This document shows, one piece after another, positions 25,493 through 35,581 of a stretch of 40,028 bases of DNA; position 1 is the first letter of the stretch, and every line of letters starts with the position of its first letter. Origin of the DNA: Thermoplasmatales archaeon SM1-50 (GTDB lineage Archaea > Thermoplasmatota > E2 > DHVEG-1). The stretch covers positions 1 through 40,028 of the forward strand of contig LSSI01000061.1 in assembly GCA_001595945.1 (NCBI GenBank), written 5' to 3'. The translations under genes were made by a program, and so were the position numbers. The notes under the pieces were generated by a model that was given only the letters and a program-made list of their open reading frames with translations, did not search any database and was not told where the DNA came from.

Positions 25493-26701
25493 ATGAAAAA
25501 AAGGTTATTTAAGTTGTTTGTTTATCTGCTGCTGATAGGTGCTTTGTTCGTCGGACTCCCCGATAGTCTCTCCGCAGATCAGGATGGTGACTATACATAT
25601 ATAACGAATGGGATTCCCTTGGTAGCAACCATTACGGGTTATACTGGCACTGGGGGAAAGATAACAATCCCATCTACGCTAGGAGGGTATCCAACGGTTC
25701 ACATTGGTGATAATACGTTTAATGTCTGCCCCACCCTAACTTCTGTGATCATCCCGGACAGTGTGATGACCATTGGAGCTGGTGCGTTTAATAGCTGCAA
25801 TAACCTTACCTCTGTGACTATCCCTAGCAGTGTCACCACGATTGGACATTATGCGTTCTATTTCTGTAATTCTTTAACCTCGGTGATTCTCCCAAGTAGC
25901 GTTATTACGATTGAGGATTTTGCGTTCTACTACTGCTTGTCCCTTTCTACCGTTACTATTGGTAGTGGCGTCGTTACCATCGGGGACTACGCGTTCTATT
26001 CATGTACTTCTCTGTCTTCCCTAATCATCGGAAGCAGTGTCACTACTATTGGACATGCTGCTTTCTCCTGTTGCACTTCTCTAACCTCGGTGAGCATCCC
26101 TAGGAGTGTCACAACCATCGGATCTGAAGCGTTCTCCTACTGTACTTCCTTGTCCTCTCTAACGTTCTTAGGACTTGTTGCACCAGAGAACGTTGGTGAT
26201 GAATGGATCTCTGATACACCTGCTGAAATACGAGGGCATGCCTATACTACATCAAACTTCCCTGTGCAAGGAGACAATTGGAATGGATTAACGATGGGCG
26301 CTCCGATAGGAGGTGAGAATACACCACCTGTTGCTGGATTCACCTATACCCCGCCAAATCCTTCTGTAAATCAAACGATTGCTTTTAATGCCTCAACAAG
26401 CTACGATTCTGATGGTTCTATCATATTATATGAGTGGGATTGGAACAATGACGGCGTATTCGAGGAGTCCTATACCATTCCGACAACAACACATTCATGG
26501 ACACTAGCAGACAACTACCCTATTTTAGTACGAGTAACTGATAATGCTGGTGCAACAAGTACCAAGAGTATAACTGTCCCGGTTGGCAGAGGACGAGGGG
26601 GAGATAAAGGTACTCCTGGTTTTGAGCTTGTCTTTGTCTTAGGTGCGATTACAGCATCAATCCTTTTTTTGAAAAAGAAAAGAGACATACAAACATCTTG
26701 A
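25493..26701 (+). CDS. Surface protein: BspA-type leucine-rich repeats, PKD domain, PGF-CTERM-like anchor
   Basis: A protein of 402 residues. A signal peptide (MKKRLFKLFVYLLLIGALFV) precedes about six LRR_5/BspA repeats of about 23 residues with the core SVTTIGxxAFxxCTSLxSV, spanning roughly residues 60-230. A PKD domain (PPVAGFTYTPPNPSVNQTI, then STSYDSDGSIILYEWDW) covers about 275-365. The end is GTPGFELVFVLGAI plus KKKR, a PGF-CTERM-like sorting signal. It is predicted to be lipid-anchored at the surface and to take part in binding. The start is at ATG 25493, with GAGGTGG upstream; a GTG at 25472 lies before that site. It lies downstream of the secreted peptidase. Confidence 0.85.
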   Translation: MKKRLFKLFVYLLLIGALFVGLPDSLSADQDGDYTYITNGIPLVATITGYTGTGGKITIPSTLGGYPTVHIGDNTFNVCPTLTSVIIPDSVMTIGAGAFNSCNNLTSVTIPSSVTTIGHYAFYFCNSLTSVILPSSVITIEDFAFYYCLSLSTVTIGSGVVTIGDYAFYSCTSLSSLIIGSSVTTIGHAAFSCCTSLTSVSIPRSVTTIGSEAFSYCTSLSSLTFLGLVAPENVGDEWISDTPAEIRGHAYTTSNFPVQGDNWNGLTMGAPIGGENTPPVAGFTYTPPNPSVNQTIAFNASTSYDSDGSIILYEWDWNNDGVFEESYTIPTTTHSWTLADNYPILVRVTDNAGATSTKSITVPVGRGRGGDKGTPGFELVFVLGAITASILFLKKKRDIQTS

Positions 26702-26774
26702 CGACAGGGAACTAGATAAAACTAATCACGAGTGAAAACAATTTTAATACAGGACTGATAACAGTGTGTTACAT

Positions 26775-27182
26775 CTACTTACGTTGCTTAAACTTATATC
26801 CATAATAAATAGCACCCGTGTGTCCGTCTTGTTGGATTTTCCGAAATGTGCTTTCGACTTTCATACCGATTTTAATCTGATCGAATGGACAGTCCACGAT
26901 CTGAGCAGTTATATAGGGGCCTTCATCAAGTTTAATGATTGCGATTGGATAAGGTGTTTGCTCTTCGAACCCCTCAGGACCAATATGGACTATCGTATAG
27001 GTTACCACTTCACCTTTTCCGGACAGTTTTGTTTTTTTCATTTTTCCTATACTTTTTCGCCGGCAATATGGACATGATTCCCTTGGCGGGAAGTAGACTC
27101 TATCACAGGATTCACATTTATTTGCCATAAAATTGTAACGTTCCGGAATTTGTCTCCAGAATCGTGCCACACCCTCTTTCAT
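26775..27182 (-). CDS. DUF35 OB-fold protein of the HMG-CoA synthase complex
   Basis: A 135-residue protein. A rubredoxin-like zinc ribbon (CESCDRVYFPPRESCPYC) precedes an OB fold with VVTYTIVHIGPEGF and PYPIAIIKLDEGPYITAQIV. In archaea this DUF35 protein is known to bridge acetoacetyl-CoA thiolase and HMG-CoA synthase and pass the intermediate between them. It lies two bases after the thiolase stop, in the order HMG-CoA synthase, thiolase, DUF35, which supports that role. Confidence 0.9.
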   Translation of the reverse strand: MKEGVARFWRQIPERYNFMANKCESCDRVYFPPRESCPYCRRKSIGKMKKTKLSGKGEVVTYTIVHIGPEGFEEQTPYPIAIIKLDEGPYITAQIVDCPFDQIKIGMKVESTFRKIQQDGHTGAIYYGYKFKQRK

Positions 27183-27184
27183 TG

Positions 27185-28351
27185 TTACATCGCCTCCAAA
27201 ATATGAACCACACCTGACGCTCCAGAACCACCAATGTTATGTGCTAGGCCTCTCTGTGTGTCTTTTAGCTGTCGTTTTCCTGCTTCACCTCGTAACTGCA
27301 ACGTCACTTCAATTATTTGTGCAACACCTGTTGCTCCGACAGGGTGTCCTTTTGCTTTAAGACCCCCACTGGTATTAATCGGTAATGAACCATCTAAGGT
27401 GGTGATTTTTTGGTCAATTGCTTTTCCACCCTCTCCTTTTTTTACAAATCCTAAATCTTCAATAGCACAGATTTCAGCTATGGTAAAACAGTCATGGACC
27501 TCAGCAAAGCTAATGTCTTTTGGGGTGAGGTTCGCTTGTTTATAGGCCATTTTTGCTGCGTGCACTGTTGCATCAAGGGTGCAAATATCACGTCTTCCGT
27601 GAAGGGAAAGTGTATCTGAAGCTTGTCCTGAGCCAATAATCTTCACTGGTTTATCGATATAATTCTTTGCTTTGTCAGCAGAACAAAGAATAATCGACGC
27701 AGCGCCATCACTTACTGGCGAGCAATCCAATAACCCAAGAGGATATGCGACAGTAGTGGCTTTCAAAACAGATTCAAGTGGAACCGGGGACTGATACTGG
27801 GCATATGGGTTAAGCGCTCCGTTCGCATGGTTTTTTACCGCAACTTGTGCAAGTTGTTCTTTTGTCGTTCCATAATCATGCATATGTTTTGTCGCAATCA
27901 TCGCATAAAGAGCCGGAAATGTTGCACCAAAGAATGCTTCCCATTCTTGATCTGATGCGGTAGCAAGGATATCTGTTGCTGCAGTGCCACTAACATCATT
28001 CATTTTTTCAATGCCGCCGACAACCACGATATCGTTCAGACCTGAAGCAACAGAGAGATATCCTTCTCGGACAGCCAAACCGCCCGATGCACACGCACCT
28101 TCAATACGGGTAGCAGGGATATGTAAATGTGAAAAACCTGAAACCTCAGCGACAAGTCCACCAATGTGTTCTTGGTCAACAAATCGCCCGGAACTCATGG
28201 AACCAACATATAATGCATCGATGTCTTTTCCTTCTATGTTTGCATCAAGGATTGCTTTTGATCCTGCTTCTGCGATGAGTTGTCTAAAGGACTGATCCCA
28301 TCGTTCTCCAAATTTCGTTAATCCTACTCCTATGACAGCGACATCTCTCAT
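27185..28351 (-). CDS. Acetyl-CoA acetyltransferase (archaeal thiolase, mevalonate pathway)
   Basis: A 388-residue thiolase of the SCP2/archaeal type. The nucleophilic Cys is at about residue 87 in [12 protein letters not shown]; the His motifs are [10 protein letters not shown] and [14 protein letters not shown]. It condenses two acetyl-CoA to acetoacetyl-CoA. It is preceded by HMG-CoA synthase (gap of seven bases) and followed by the DUF35 partner, the standard archaeal early-mevalonate cluster for isoprenoid lipids. Confidence 0.93.
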   Translation of the reverse strand: MRDVAVIGVGLTKFGERWDQSFRQLIAEAGSKAILDANIEGKDIDALYVGSMSSGRFVDQEHIGGLVAEVSGFSHLHIPATRIEGACASGGLAVREGYLSVASGLNDIVVVGGIEKMNDVSGTAATDILATASDQEWEAFFGATFPALYAMIATKHMHDYGTTKEQLAQVAVKNHANGALNPYAQYQSPVPLESVLKATTVAYPLGLLDCSPVSDGAASIILCSADKAKNYIDKPVKIIGSGQASDTLSLHGRRDICTLDATVHAAKMAYKQANLTPKDISFAEVHDCFTIAEICAIEDLGFVKKGEGGKAIDQKITTLDGSLPINTSGGLKAKGHPVGATGVAQIIEVTLQLRGEAGKRQLKDTQRGLAHNIGGSGASGVVHILEAM

Positions 28352-28358
28352 TTTTTTC

Positions 28359-29411
28359 TCACTCCCAAAATAACAGGTTGGTCATTTTCGTATATTGTCC
28401 ATAGTCAACATATTCTTTATCAGCAACAAGTTGTGCGATTGTTGGTGCGTTCTCTCGAGCAAGTTTTGTTATTGTATCCGTAACTGTTATATCAAAACCG
28501 TCACTTCCTGCTCCAGAACCATAGCTTGTCATAAATATACGGTCACCTGGCTTTGCTACATCTAAAACTGATGCAAGCCCAATCATTGATGCACCAGAAT
28601 AGGTGTTACCAATATATGGAACCATAAGACCTTGTTTTACCTGATCAATAGTAAACCCAAGTTTCTTTGCGACGTTGACTGGGAATTTTCCGTTTGGTTG
28701 ATGAAAAATCGCATAGGTATAATCCTGTGGTTTTGAACCAGCCTTTTCCATAAGCTTTGTCGCACAGTTGGTGATATGTTTAAAATAAGCAGGTTGTCCA
28801 GTGAATCGTCCTCCATGTGAGGGATATTTCATTTCAGCTCGACGCCAGAAATCTGGAGTATCTGTCGTGTATGAAAGGGTATGGTTTATTGTTGCGATCA
28901 CGTTGTTTTTTCCTATGATAAATGCAGCACCACCTGCTGAAGCCGAGTACTCCAATGCATCTCCTGGTGCGGCTTGTGAGGTGTCAGCCCCAATGGCTAC
29001 CCCATACTTTATCATTCCTGCTTTTACAAACCCTATACAGGTTTGTATTGCAGCGGTTCCCGCTTTACACGCAAACTCATAGTCAGCAACCATGAGATCT
29101 GGTGTGGCACCGATTGCTTCTCCTACGATCGTTCCCGTGGGTTTTACAGCATACGGATGTGATTCACTGCCAACATAAATAGCACCGATTTCCGTTGGGT
29201 TCAGTGTTGTACATCGTTTCAATGCTGCTCGTAATGCTTCAACGCTAATTGTTGCAGTATCCTGATCAATTGAAGGGACTGATTTTTCAAAAATTCCAAG
29301 ACCCCGGCTGATGGCTGCTCCATCCTTACCCCAGACTGCTGCGATTACTTCTGCTTTGATACGATAGCGCGGGATATGGCTTCCATAACTAACTATGCCT
29401 AGTTCTTCCAT
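28359..29411 (-). CDS. Hydroxymethylglutaryl-CoA synthase (archaeal type)
   Basis: A protein of 350 residues, the usual length for the archaeal enzyme. The catalytic triad is visible: Glu83 in YVGSESHPY, Cys115 in [10 protein letters not shown] and His237 in [10 protein letters not shown]. It joins acetyl-CoA and acetoacetyl-CoA into HMG-CoA for the mevalonate pathway. The start is set at [10 protein letters not shown] because family members begin there; the in-frame codon at 29432 adds seven residues. It is the first gene of the HMG-CoA synthase, thiolase, DUF35 operon. Confidence 0.95.
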   Translation of the reverse strand: MEELGIVSYGSHIPRYRIKAEVIAAVWGKDGAAISRGLGIFEKSVPSIDQDTATISVEALRAALKRCTTLNPTEIGAIYVGSESHPYAVKPTGTIVGEAIGATPDLMVADYEFACKAGTAAIQTCIGFVKAGMIKYGVAIGADTSQAAPGDALEYSASAGGAAFIIGKNNVIATINHTLSYTTDTPDFWRRAEMKYPSHGGRFTGQPAYFKHITNCATKLMEKAGSKPQDYTYAIFHQPNGKFPVNVAKKLGFTIDQVKQGLMVPYIGNTYSGASMIGLASVLDVAKPGDRIFMTSYGSGAGSDGFDITVTDTITKLARENAPTIAQLVADKEYVDYGQYTKMTNLLFWE

Positions 29412-29489
29412 GATGAATCCAACAAAGCCCAAAACAAAAAAGACTACTTAAAAGTGCCGACTGATATTCGACAATTGACGTAATATTTT

Positions 29490-30377
29490 TTAGCCTGAAA
29501 GCGTTATTTTTTTTCCTCCCTTTAAGGCTTCCACAGATTTCTCTGCAACTTTCTCAAGTTTGTCATCATCCATGAGTTCTTTGCGGGCTTTGAGGTTCTG
29601 GTTTCGAAGGATTTCTCTGCTTTCCTGGAATCGTTGCATTCGTTCTTTTTTTACAGAGACTATCTTCGCTCGCATCTCAGAAGCTTTTTCATGATTGCTT
29701 TGTGCCTCTTCTTTTGTTTCAATGTATTTCTTATGTTTTTTATTCGCTTCACCGATGAGGGTTGCAATTTCGTTTACGATTTTTTTATATTCCTCGTGTT
29801 TCTGCTGACTTTCCTCGTAATATTTTTGGACTTTCTCATGTTCTGCATCGGCTTTTTTAAAGAGTTCTGTAATGGCTTTATCTGTATCGGAGAGATCGAC
29901 CTCGATGAGTTGTTGCTTCTCCATTTGTTTTTTGACATCATTAAATTCTTTTCGTTTTTGTTTTATCCGTTCGATTAATTTGTTTTCTTTTCTGGTGTCT
30001 AATATTGTTGTTTCTTGTTCATATTCCATCATTTGAATGTCTGCTTTTGTTTCTTCTAATCGAAGGGGGAGGTTTTTTATAACGTCGCCTTTTTTCTTTC
30101 GTTTCGCATCAATCAGCTCTTTTGCCTGTTGTTGATATTGATTTCTTTTTTCTTTGTGCGCCTTCATCTTTATGACAAGTTTCTCTCGTTCATTCTTAAG
30201 TGTGTCCATATCCTTCTTCAGTTCCTTGCGTTTTTCGTTAAGCATGTCCCGTTCTTCGCGGAACTGCTTTGCCACCTGGTTTAACTCGTTACGTTTCTCA
30301 ATGAGACTTTGAAATTTCTTCTCTGCGTTTTTCAGTTGTTCGACATCTTGCTTCTTTGTAGAGTTTTTATCAATCAC
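29490..30377 (-). CDS. COG1340-type archaeal coiled-coil protein (copy 2)
   Basis: A protein of about 295 residues that is nearly all coiled coil with high Lys and Glu content. The pattern is like the copy at 17431-18303: RNELNQVAKQFREERDMLNE near the N terminus and a short conserved end, EALKGGKKITLSG, resembling FKRGEKLSTED. The second GTG (30377) is preferred because AGGGTG lies six bases before it; a GTG at 30386 overlaps that site. It lies between the mevalonate cluster and the large Ig-like membrane protein, on the same strand. Function unknown. Confidence 0.75.
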   Translation of the reverse strand: MIDKNSTKKQDVEQLKNAEKKFQSLIEKRNELNQVAKQFREERDMLNEKRKELKKDMDTLKNEREKLVIKMKAHKEKRNQYQQQAKELIDAKRKKKGDVIKNLPLRLEETKADIQMMEYEQETTILDTRKENKLIERIKQKRKEFNDVKKQMEKQQLIEVDLSDTDKAITELFKKADAEHEKVQKYYEESQQKHEEYKKIVNEIATLIGEANKKHKKYIETKEEAQSNHEKASEMRAKIVSVKKERMQRFQESREILRNQNLKARKELMDDDKLEKVAEKSVEALKGGKKITLSG

Positions 30378-30430
30378 AAGAGACACCCTTTTTTCAATAC
30401 CGTAGTATTCTCCCGTTATAAGGTTTACTA

Positions 30431-33337
30431 CTACTCTTTTACTCGTATACGGACCTTGTTTTTACCTTTTTCTGCAATCCAAGGCATCTGGATATCTGCA
30501 ATGTTACCTGCTGGTATAGTGACCTTTAGCATCGTTTTTTGTTTTCCATTTAGATAGAAAAAAACTTTCGCATTTCGCGCGGTAATTGTTCCAATATTTG
30601 AGACACTAAAAGAAGTCATAACCTTTTCCCCGGGGTTAAATGTGGTAGGCCAGTGAGAGACGTTATGGATCTTAAGAAGCGTTTTTCCCTCCTTTATCAT
30701 TGCCAGTAGTGTGATAGATACTGTTTTCTTCTCCCCTGTTTTTTTGACATGGACTGTTACCTGAGTCCAGTCCTTCGATTCAGTTTTTTCTGTTGGTGTG
30801 ACGAAAATCTGAGCAGTCGTTGATGCTTTCCCTTCTACAACGGTTGTTACAGGGTCTATGGCAAGTATCCATTTTGGCGAAGATTTTGTTTGTGACGCGT
30901 TAATTTCATATGATTGTGATTTTTTGCTTGGGTTTTTTAATGTAAGCTCAAAGATGGCTTTTTCTGTTGGTTCGATTTCTTTTATTCGATCTGTGCAGAT
31001 GAGATGAACGGGTTTTAAGGTCAACACCAAAGTAAGAATGATAAGAATAAATAAGATTATTATCACAAGTATACTTGCAAGCACTATCGCACCATATGAA
31101 CCAAACATTTCTTTCAAACCAAGGCTTTGTGCCGCACTATCAAATAAGTTATAGATGCTCTCAAGGAAATTTCCTGGAATGACATGGACAGTCACAGAAA
31201 TGGATGCAGAGGTGCTTGGGTCGCCAACAGAAGCGACGGTAATAATGATGGTATCAGAACTAAGGGTTGTATTTTTGGGCACGTGTATAACGACTCTGGC
31301 ATCATTGGAGGCAGTACTTTGTCCGATACCAACGTTTCTGATGTTCTCTCTTGGAATAACCGGCCAGTGGTTTTTGGAGGTGGCAGTCACCGTATAACTA
31401 TCGACATCGTCGATAGCGCCTGTGTTGTTATTTTTTATGATGAAATAGAAGGTACGATTTTCTCCTTTACTGACGTTGATTGTATTTGAGTATCCAAGTA
31501 TTTTTACATCATATTTGATGGCATTAGTAGATATTTCGGCAAAGCCGGCCACGCGAGCAATTCCTGTATTTCCCTTGACTACTATGATAAAGTCGATGCT
31601 ACTGTCATAAGCTTCTTTAAGATTATTCTCCGACTTGATATCTACTGTAAGGGTGGTTTTGCTATTTGGTAAAACCGTCGTGGGTTCAGGAACGATGATT
31701 TCCCAATCACCCAGTTTTTCCCGTTCGATGATCTCAACTTGTATGCTATCTGCATAGTTACTGGTGACATTGAAGGTATATTCAACAGTTCCACCTGGGA
31801 TGATTTCATTGTTTTCTGGTATGTTTGTGATGTTAGTGATTTTTATGTTTTGTGTTTCTTCGATCTTCACTCGTAATGCTGAAGGGTATTGATAGGAATC
31901 GTAGAATAATTTTACCCATCGTAACCCAAGTTTTGTGCCATTTTGTAATGATACCCCCAGGCGCAGGTTATGAGTATAGGTGATTTCAATATCTGAACCA
32001 TTGAATGAGAATGTGATCGGTTTCTTTGGTTTGATTAGTATGTCAATGATTTTTGTCCGGGTCAGTTGCACTTCAGATGATGCGATGGTCGTATTGTTAT
32101 CATAAAGGGTTACAGTGATAGTTATTCTCCCGCGCAATAGGTTAAATATTCGTAGTAAATCACGGTGACTAAGATATAAGTCTATGAATGAGTTTTTCAC
32201 TTTGAGGATTTTGTTTCGTTCGAAAGTTGGAGCAGTCCATAGGAGTGGTGTCGTTCCCAATTTCGATTCGGATTGATTACCTGTGGTTGGTGGTTTTTCA
32301 TCCATGATGCCATCGGAATGAAGATAATAAATCCGGATATCTTCTTCCGATATTTTTGCTGGTATGGAGACCGATGAAGGATGTTTTATTGAATCGTAAA
32401 TAAACGATGTTGATCGAATAGTATTCGCTATTGCTGCGAGATCCTCAGAGGTGATATTGATAAACCCCTCCTTGAAGATTGATATGATCTCTTTGAGGGT
32501 TGTTCCTAATTGCTGTAATTTATTAAGTTTGCTAAGGTTTTCCAGAAAGTTTGCTCGTCGCTCCCATCGCTCGAGGAATCGGTTCACATCAATGAATCTT
32601 GTTATAAGATTAGACAATGTTTTATTAGTTGGGATGATTTCAATACTAACTAATAAACTAAAACCAGGTTGTAAGATGTAGTTAACATTAGGTAGTATTA
32701 TTTGTTGTTTGTAGATATCACTGCCGAGTTTGGGGGTTAATTCAACCGTTGTATTTGTTATTCGTTTAGGTAGTGGCAGTTCAGATTCAAAATTTACTGA
32801 ATACAGGTCCACTTTGACTTTGTCTCTAAATTTTTCAAGTTTAACTTTTGAATTGAAATATAAATTGAAAATATAATCTCCATTGATATTAACAGAGTCG
32901 TTGCCGTAATAGGTGTAACCTTCAACGATACGATACGGATGGGGGAAAAAAAGCTCAAGCCCAGGGAACATTTCGCTTAAATTAAACTCTGGAGAATCCT
33001 GGAAAAGATAAAAAAGCCATGAAGTACCAAACCACGTAAGCCATTGATCGGTGTTAAGACTGTATTTCAGAAACGGTTTGGATGTATTTTTAATAAACAG
33101 GCTTGGTGGATATTCAGAATCATTTTGCTTTGTTGGTGCAGTTAATGCGAGAGGTATGAATCCAAATTCAGAGATGTTCTCGTCATCTAATAAATTAAGT
33201 GCCTCGACAAAATAAAGGGTTGTTTGACCGGTTGAGGATTGAGCCCGGATAGGAGGTGACATAAAGGCAGAAATAAAAAATCCTACGGTAAGAATTACTA
33301 TTAATATCATTGTTCGGAGCGCTTTGTGCGCTTTCAT
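30431..33337 (-). CDS. Large exported/membrane protein with Ig-like (NEW3/CARDB) domains
   Basis: A protein of 968 residues. A signal peptide (MKAHKALRTMILIVILTVGF) leads into a long beta-rich exterior part with several NEW3/Ig-like units, for example EYTFNVTSNYADSIQVEIIE and NRTFYFIIKNNNTGAIDDVD. A single long hydrophobic span lies at about 748-774. About 195 residues follow it, holding one or two further Ig-like units, the last of CARDB type (SFSVSNIGTITARNAKVFFY). The family is not recognised further. The placement of Ig-like domains on both sides of one span is odd. It is probably a cell-surface structural or assembly protein. Confidence 0.65.
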   Translation of the reverse strand: MKAHKALRTMILIVILTVGFFISAFMSPPIRAQSSTGQTTLYFVEALNLLDDENISEFGFIPLALTAPTKQNDSEYPPSLFIKNTSKPFLKYSLNTDQWLTWFGTSWLFYLFQDSPEFNLSEMFPGLELFFPHPYRIVEGYTYYGNDSVNINGDYIFNLYFNSKVKLEKFRDKVKVDLYSVNFESELPLPKRITNTTVELTPKLGSDIYKQQIILPNVNYILQPGFSLLVSIEIIPTNKTLSNLITRFIDVNRFLERWERRANFLENLSKLNKLQQLGTTLKEIISIFKEGFINITSEDLAAIANTIRSTSFIYDSIKHPSSVSIPAKISEEDIRIYYLHSDGIMDEKPPTTGNQSESKLGTTPLLWTAPTFERNKILKVKNSFIDLYLSHRDLLRIFNLLRGRITITVTLYDNNTTIASSEVQLTRTKIIDILIKPKKPITFSFNGSDIEITYTHNLRLGVSLQNGTKLGLRWVKLFYDSYQYPSALRVKIEETQNIKITNITNIPENNEIIPGGTVEYTFNVTSNYADSIQVEIIEREKLGDWEIIVPEPTTVLPNSKTTLTVDIKSENNLKEAYDSSIDFIIVVKGNTGIARVAGFAEISTNAIKYDVKILGYSNTINVSKGENRTFYFIIKNNNTGAIDDVDSYTVTATSKNHWPVIPRENIRNVGIGQSTASNDARVVIHVPKNTTLSSDTIIITVASVGDPSTSASISVTVHVIPGNFLESIYNLFDSAAQSLGLKEMFGSYGAIVLASILVIIILFILIILTLVLTLKPVHLICTDRIKEIEPTEKAIFELTLKNPSKKSQSYEINASQTKSSPKWILAIDPVTTVVEGKASTTAQIFVTPTEKTESKDWTQVTVHVKKTGEKKTVSITLLAMIKEGKTLLKIHNVSHWPTTFNPGEKVMTSFSVSNIGTITARNAKVFFYLNGKQKTMLKVTIPAGNIADIQMPWIAEKGKNKVRIRVKE

Positions 33338-33496
33338 TAGTTCTCAACCTCGATAGTATCTATCTTTTTTGTTATTATATAAATCTTTGTTTACAATACT
33401 TACCATCTTTTTCTAATTATAATATGTAATATATTTAATAATATTATGGATTTATACAATCTATAAAAATGGATGTTTTATAATATTAAAATTAAT

Positions 33497-35014
33497 TTAC
33501 AATAGCGGTGTTTTTCGGAGCCAATCAAGATCGCTGATATACAAACTTCGAATATCTGAAAGACCAAATCGTAGCATCGCAAGACGCTCAAGTCCAAGTC
33601 CCCAGGCGAGCACCGGATTTTTCACACCGACCGGTTCTGTTACCTCTGGTCGGAAGACCCCACTCCCACCAAGCTCCATCCATTTTCCATTCCAAAAAAC
33701 TTCAACTTCCATGCTTGGTTCAGTATAGGGGAAATACCCTGGTCTGAACCTGATTTTTTCAAATCCCATCCGACGGTAAAACTCTTTTAGGATGCCGATG
33801 AGCTGCCGGAAGTTTGCGTTCTCTTCATGGATGATCCCTTCTATTTGATAAAACTCAGGAAGATGCGTCGAGTCAATGTCTTCTTTCCGGAAGACCCGTT
33901 CAAGTGAAAAAACCTTGCATGGTGGTTTAGGATGATTATAGAGATAACGGATGGTATTAACGGTGGTGTGGGTGCGGAGTAGCGCTCGTTCTCCTTCGTT
34001 TTTTGAAAATTTATACCCCCAGCCAGTCGACCCTGTACTGCCCCCGTTTTCATGGACACATGCGACCTCTTTAAGTAATTCCTGTTCGGATATCTGTATT
34101 TTTGATGGGTTTTTACAGTAGAATGTATCCTGCATCTCCCGTGCAGGGTGATCTTGTGGAATAAAAAGCACATCCATATTCCAGAAACAAGATTCAACGT
34201 AATCCCCCTGAATTTCCATAAATCCCATTTCGACGAAAATCTGTCTGATTTCTGAAATCAATGTCACCAAAGGATGTGGTTTTCCTCCATATAACGCAGG
34301 AGCGAATGCGTGGATGTCATATGGTCTGATTGTTTTTTGTAACCATTCTTTATTTTTTATAATGGAACTGGTTAGTTGAGAGATTTCTTCGTGGATTTCA
34401 ATTCCTTTTTCCACAAGTGTATTTCCTTGATCCGTTAAAATAATTGTACTGGTGATAATGTCTTTTTCTTTGATAACTTTCTTTCGTGATACAAGGGGTT
34501 TGATGGAATCTTTTTTTATTTCTTGTTCTGGGTGTTCATTAAGCAGATTTAATAGTTTCTCTGCATCTGTCACTTCAGAGAGCGCTTTTCTTCCTTTATC
34601 CGTAATTTCAATGATTGTGTCTTGTTCTTTCCGGATAGTTGCCCATCCGTTGGTTTTTAGCCACCCTATTGCAATCGAGATTTCATCAGGAGAAAGTACC
34701 GCTGTGAGATCCTGTAATGTTATAACACCCTTTTTATCAGATAACAATTTTAATGCACGTTTCTCAGGAAGCCCGATATCAACAAATTGTTTTCCTTCTC
34801 TACCAAGAGAATAGACAGTCTTAATGGAATTTTCGATAATAACAAGTTTTTTAGATTGGAGCCATGACGCTGCATTGAGCACTTCAACATCTAACGAGAA
34901 ATCCTCTATCTTGGTGATTTCTTGCGGTGATCCTTTTCCATGAAGTTTTTTTAGTGCTAATAATACTTTTTTCTCGTTTTGAGAGAGTTCTTTAAGGATT
35001 TTCTCTGTATCCAT
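33497..35014 (-). CDS. pheS: Phenylalanyl-tRNA synthetase alpha subunit
   Basis: A 505-residue archaeal PheS. The N-terminal 180 residues hold the winged-helix-like tRNA-binding units of archaeal/eukaryotic enzymes (LSQNEKKVLLALKKLHGKGS). The class II catalytic core follows: FVEMGFMEIQGDYVESCFWN, PQDHPAREMQDTFY (motif 1 region), FSLERVFRKEDIDSTHLPEF (motif 2) and AWGLGLERLAMLRFG (motif 3). It charges tRNA-Phe as part of a heterotetramer with PheT. The pheT gene is not next to it. A PAS protein gene is divergent on the other side. Confidence 0.95.
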   Translation of the reverse strand: MDTEKILKELSQNEKKVLLALKKLHGKGSPQEITKIEDFSLDVEVLNAASWLQSKKLVIIENSIKTVYSLGREGKQFVDIGLPEKRALKLLSDKKGVITLQDLTAVLSPDEISIAIGWLKTNGWATIRKEQDTIIEITDKGRKALSEVTDAEKLLNLLNEHPEQEIKKDSIKPLVSRKKVIKEKDIITSTIILTDQGNTLVEKGIEIHEEISQLTSSIIKNKEWLQKTIRPYDIHAFAPALYGGKPHPLVTLISEIRQIFVEMGFMEIQGDYVESCFWNMDVLFIPQDHPAREMQDTFYCKNPSKIQISEQELLKEVACVHENGGSTGSTGWGYKFSKNEGERALLRTHTTVNTIRYLYNHPKPPCKVFSLERVFRKEDIDSTHLPEFYQIEGIIHEENANFRQLIGILKEFYRRMGFEKIRFRPGYFPYTEPSMEVEVFWNGKWMELGGSGVFRPEVTEPVGVKNPVLAWGLGLERLAMLRFGLSDIRSLYISDLDWLRKTPLL

Positions 35015-35119
35015 TAAAACCTGAAATTGTTTTGCTACGTATTAAGATGTCGATGTTCTGTGAGAGCAAAGAGTTATAAAACAGTATCTCTTCCACGGTC
35101 AATACCTGGAGAGTTCGCT

Positions 35120-35524
35120 ATGATTGGAAATTTACCAAAAAACATTTTACATGCTGTTTTGGAGACTATTCCCCTTGAGTTTTCAGTCATCGACAAAAAC
35201 GAAAAGGTCCTTGCATGGAACAAACATCACACCCGTATTTTTAAACGACCTGAAGCGGTTGTTGGACGTGATGTACGGAATTGTCACCCGAAAAAAAGCC
35301 TTGAGAAAGTTGAACAAATCCTACAAGAGATGAAAGAGGGAAAACGGCAGAAAGCACGGTTTTATATTGATCTTCCCTTAGGACCACAGGATGCAAAGGA
35401 AAAAGTCTTAATTGATTATTACGCATTGCGGGATGAAAAGGGAAGGTATCTCGGTTGCCTTGAGGCGTCCCAGAACATTTCTGAAATACAGAAATTAAGT
35501 GGTGAAAAACGATTACTTGACTAA
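35120..35524 (+). CDS. PAS-domain protein (like the C-terminal part of DUF438)
   Basis: A protein of 134 residues with one PAS domain: LETIPLEFSVIDKNEKVLAW, KRPEAVVGRDVRNCHPKKSL, KVEQILQEMKEGKRQKARFY and LGCLEASQNISEIQKLSGEK. This closely follows the PAS half of archaeal/bacterial DUF438 proteins, but the hemerythrin-like half is missing. It might sense a small ligand or cofactor; no output domain is present. The ATG at 35120 has GGAGAG six bases upstream; the frame is open from 35027 but the extra residues are not PAS. Confidence 0.8.
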   Translation: MIGNLPKNILHAVLETIPLEFSVIDKNEKVLAWNKHHTRIFKRPEAVVGRDVRNCHPKKSLEKVEQILQEMKEGKRQKARFYIDLPLGPQDAKEKVLIDYYALRDEKGRYLGCLEASQNISEIQKLSGEKRLLD

Positions 35525-35581
35525 TAATATTTGTGACGGTATAATCTTTTATAGGAAAAGTGTGTTATCACCCTCGCATCT

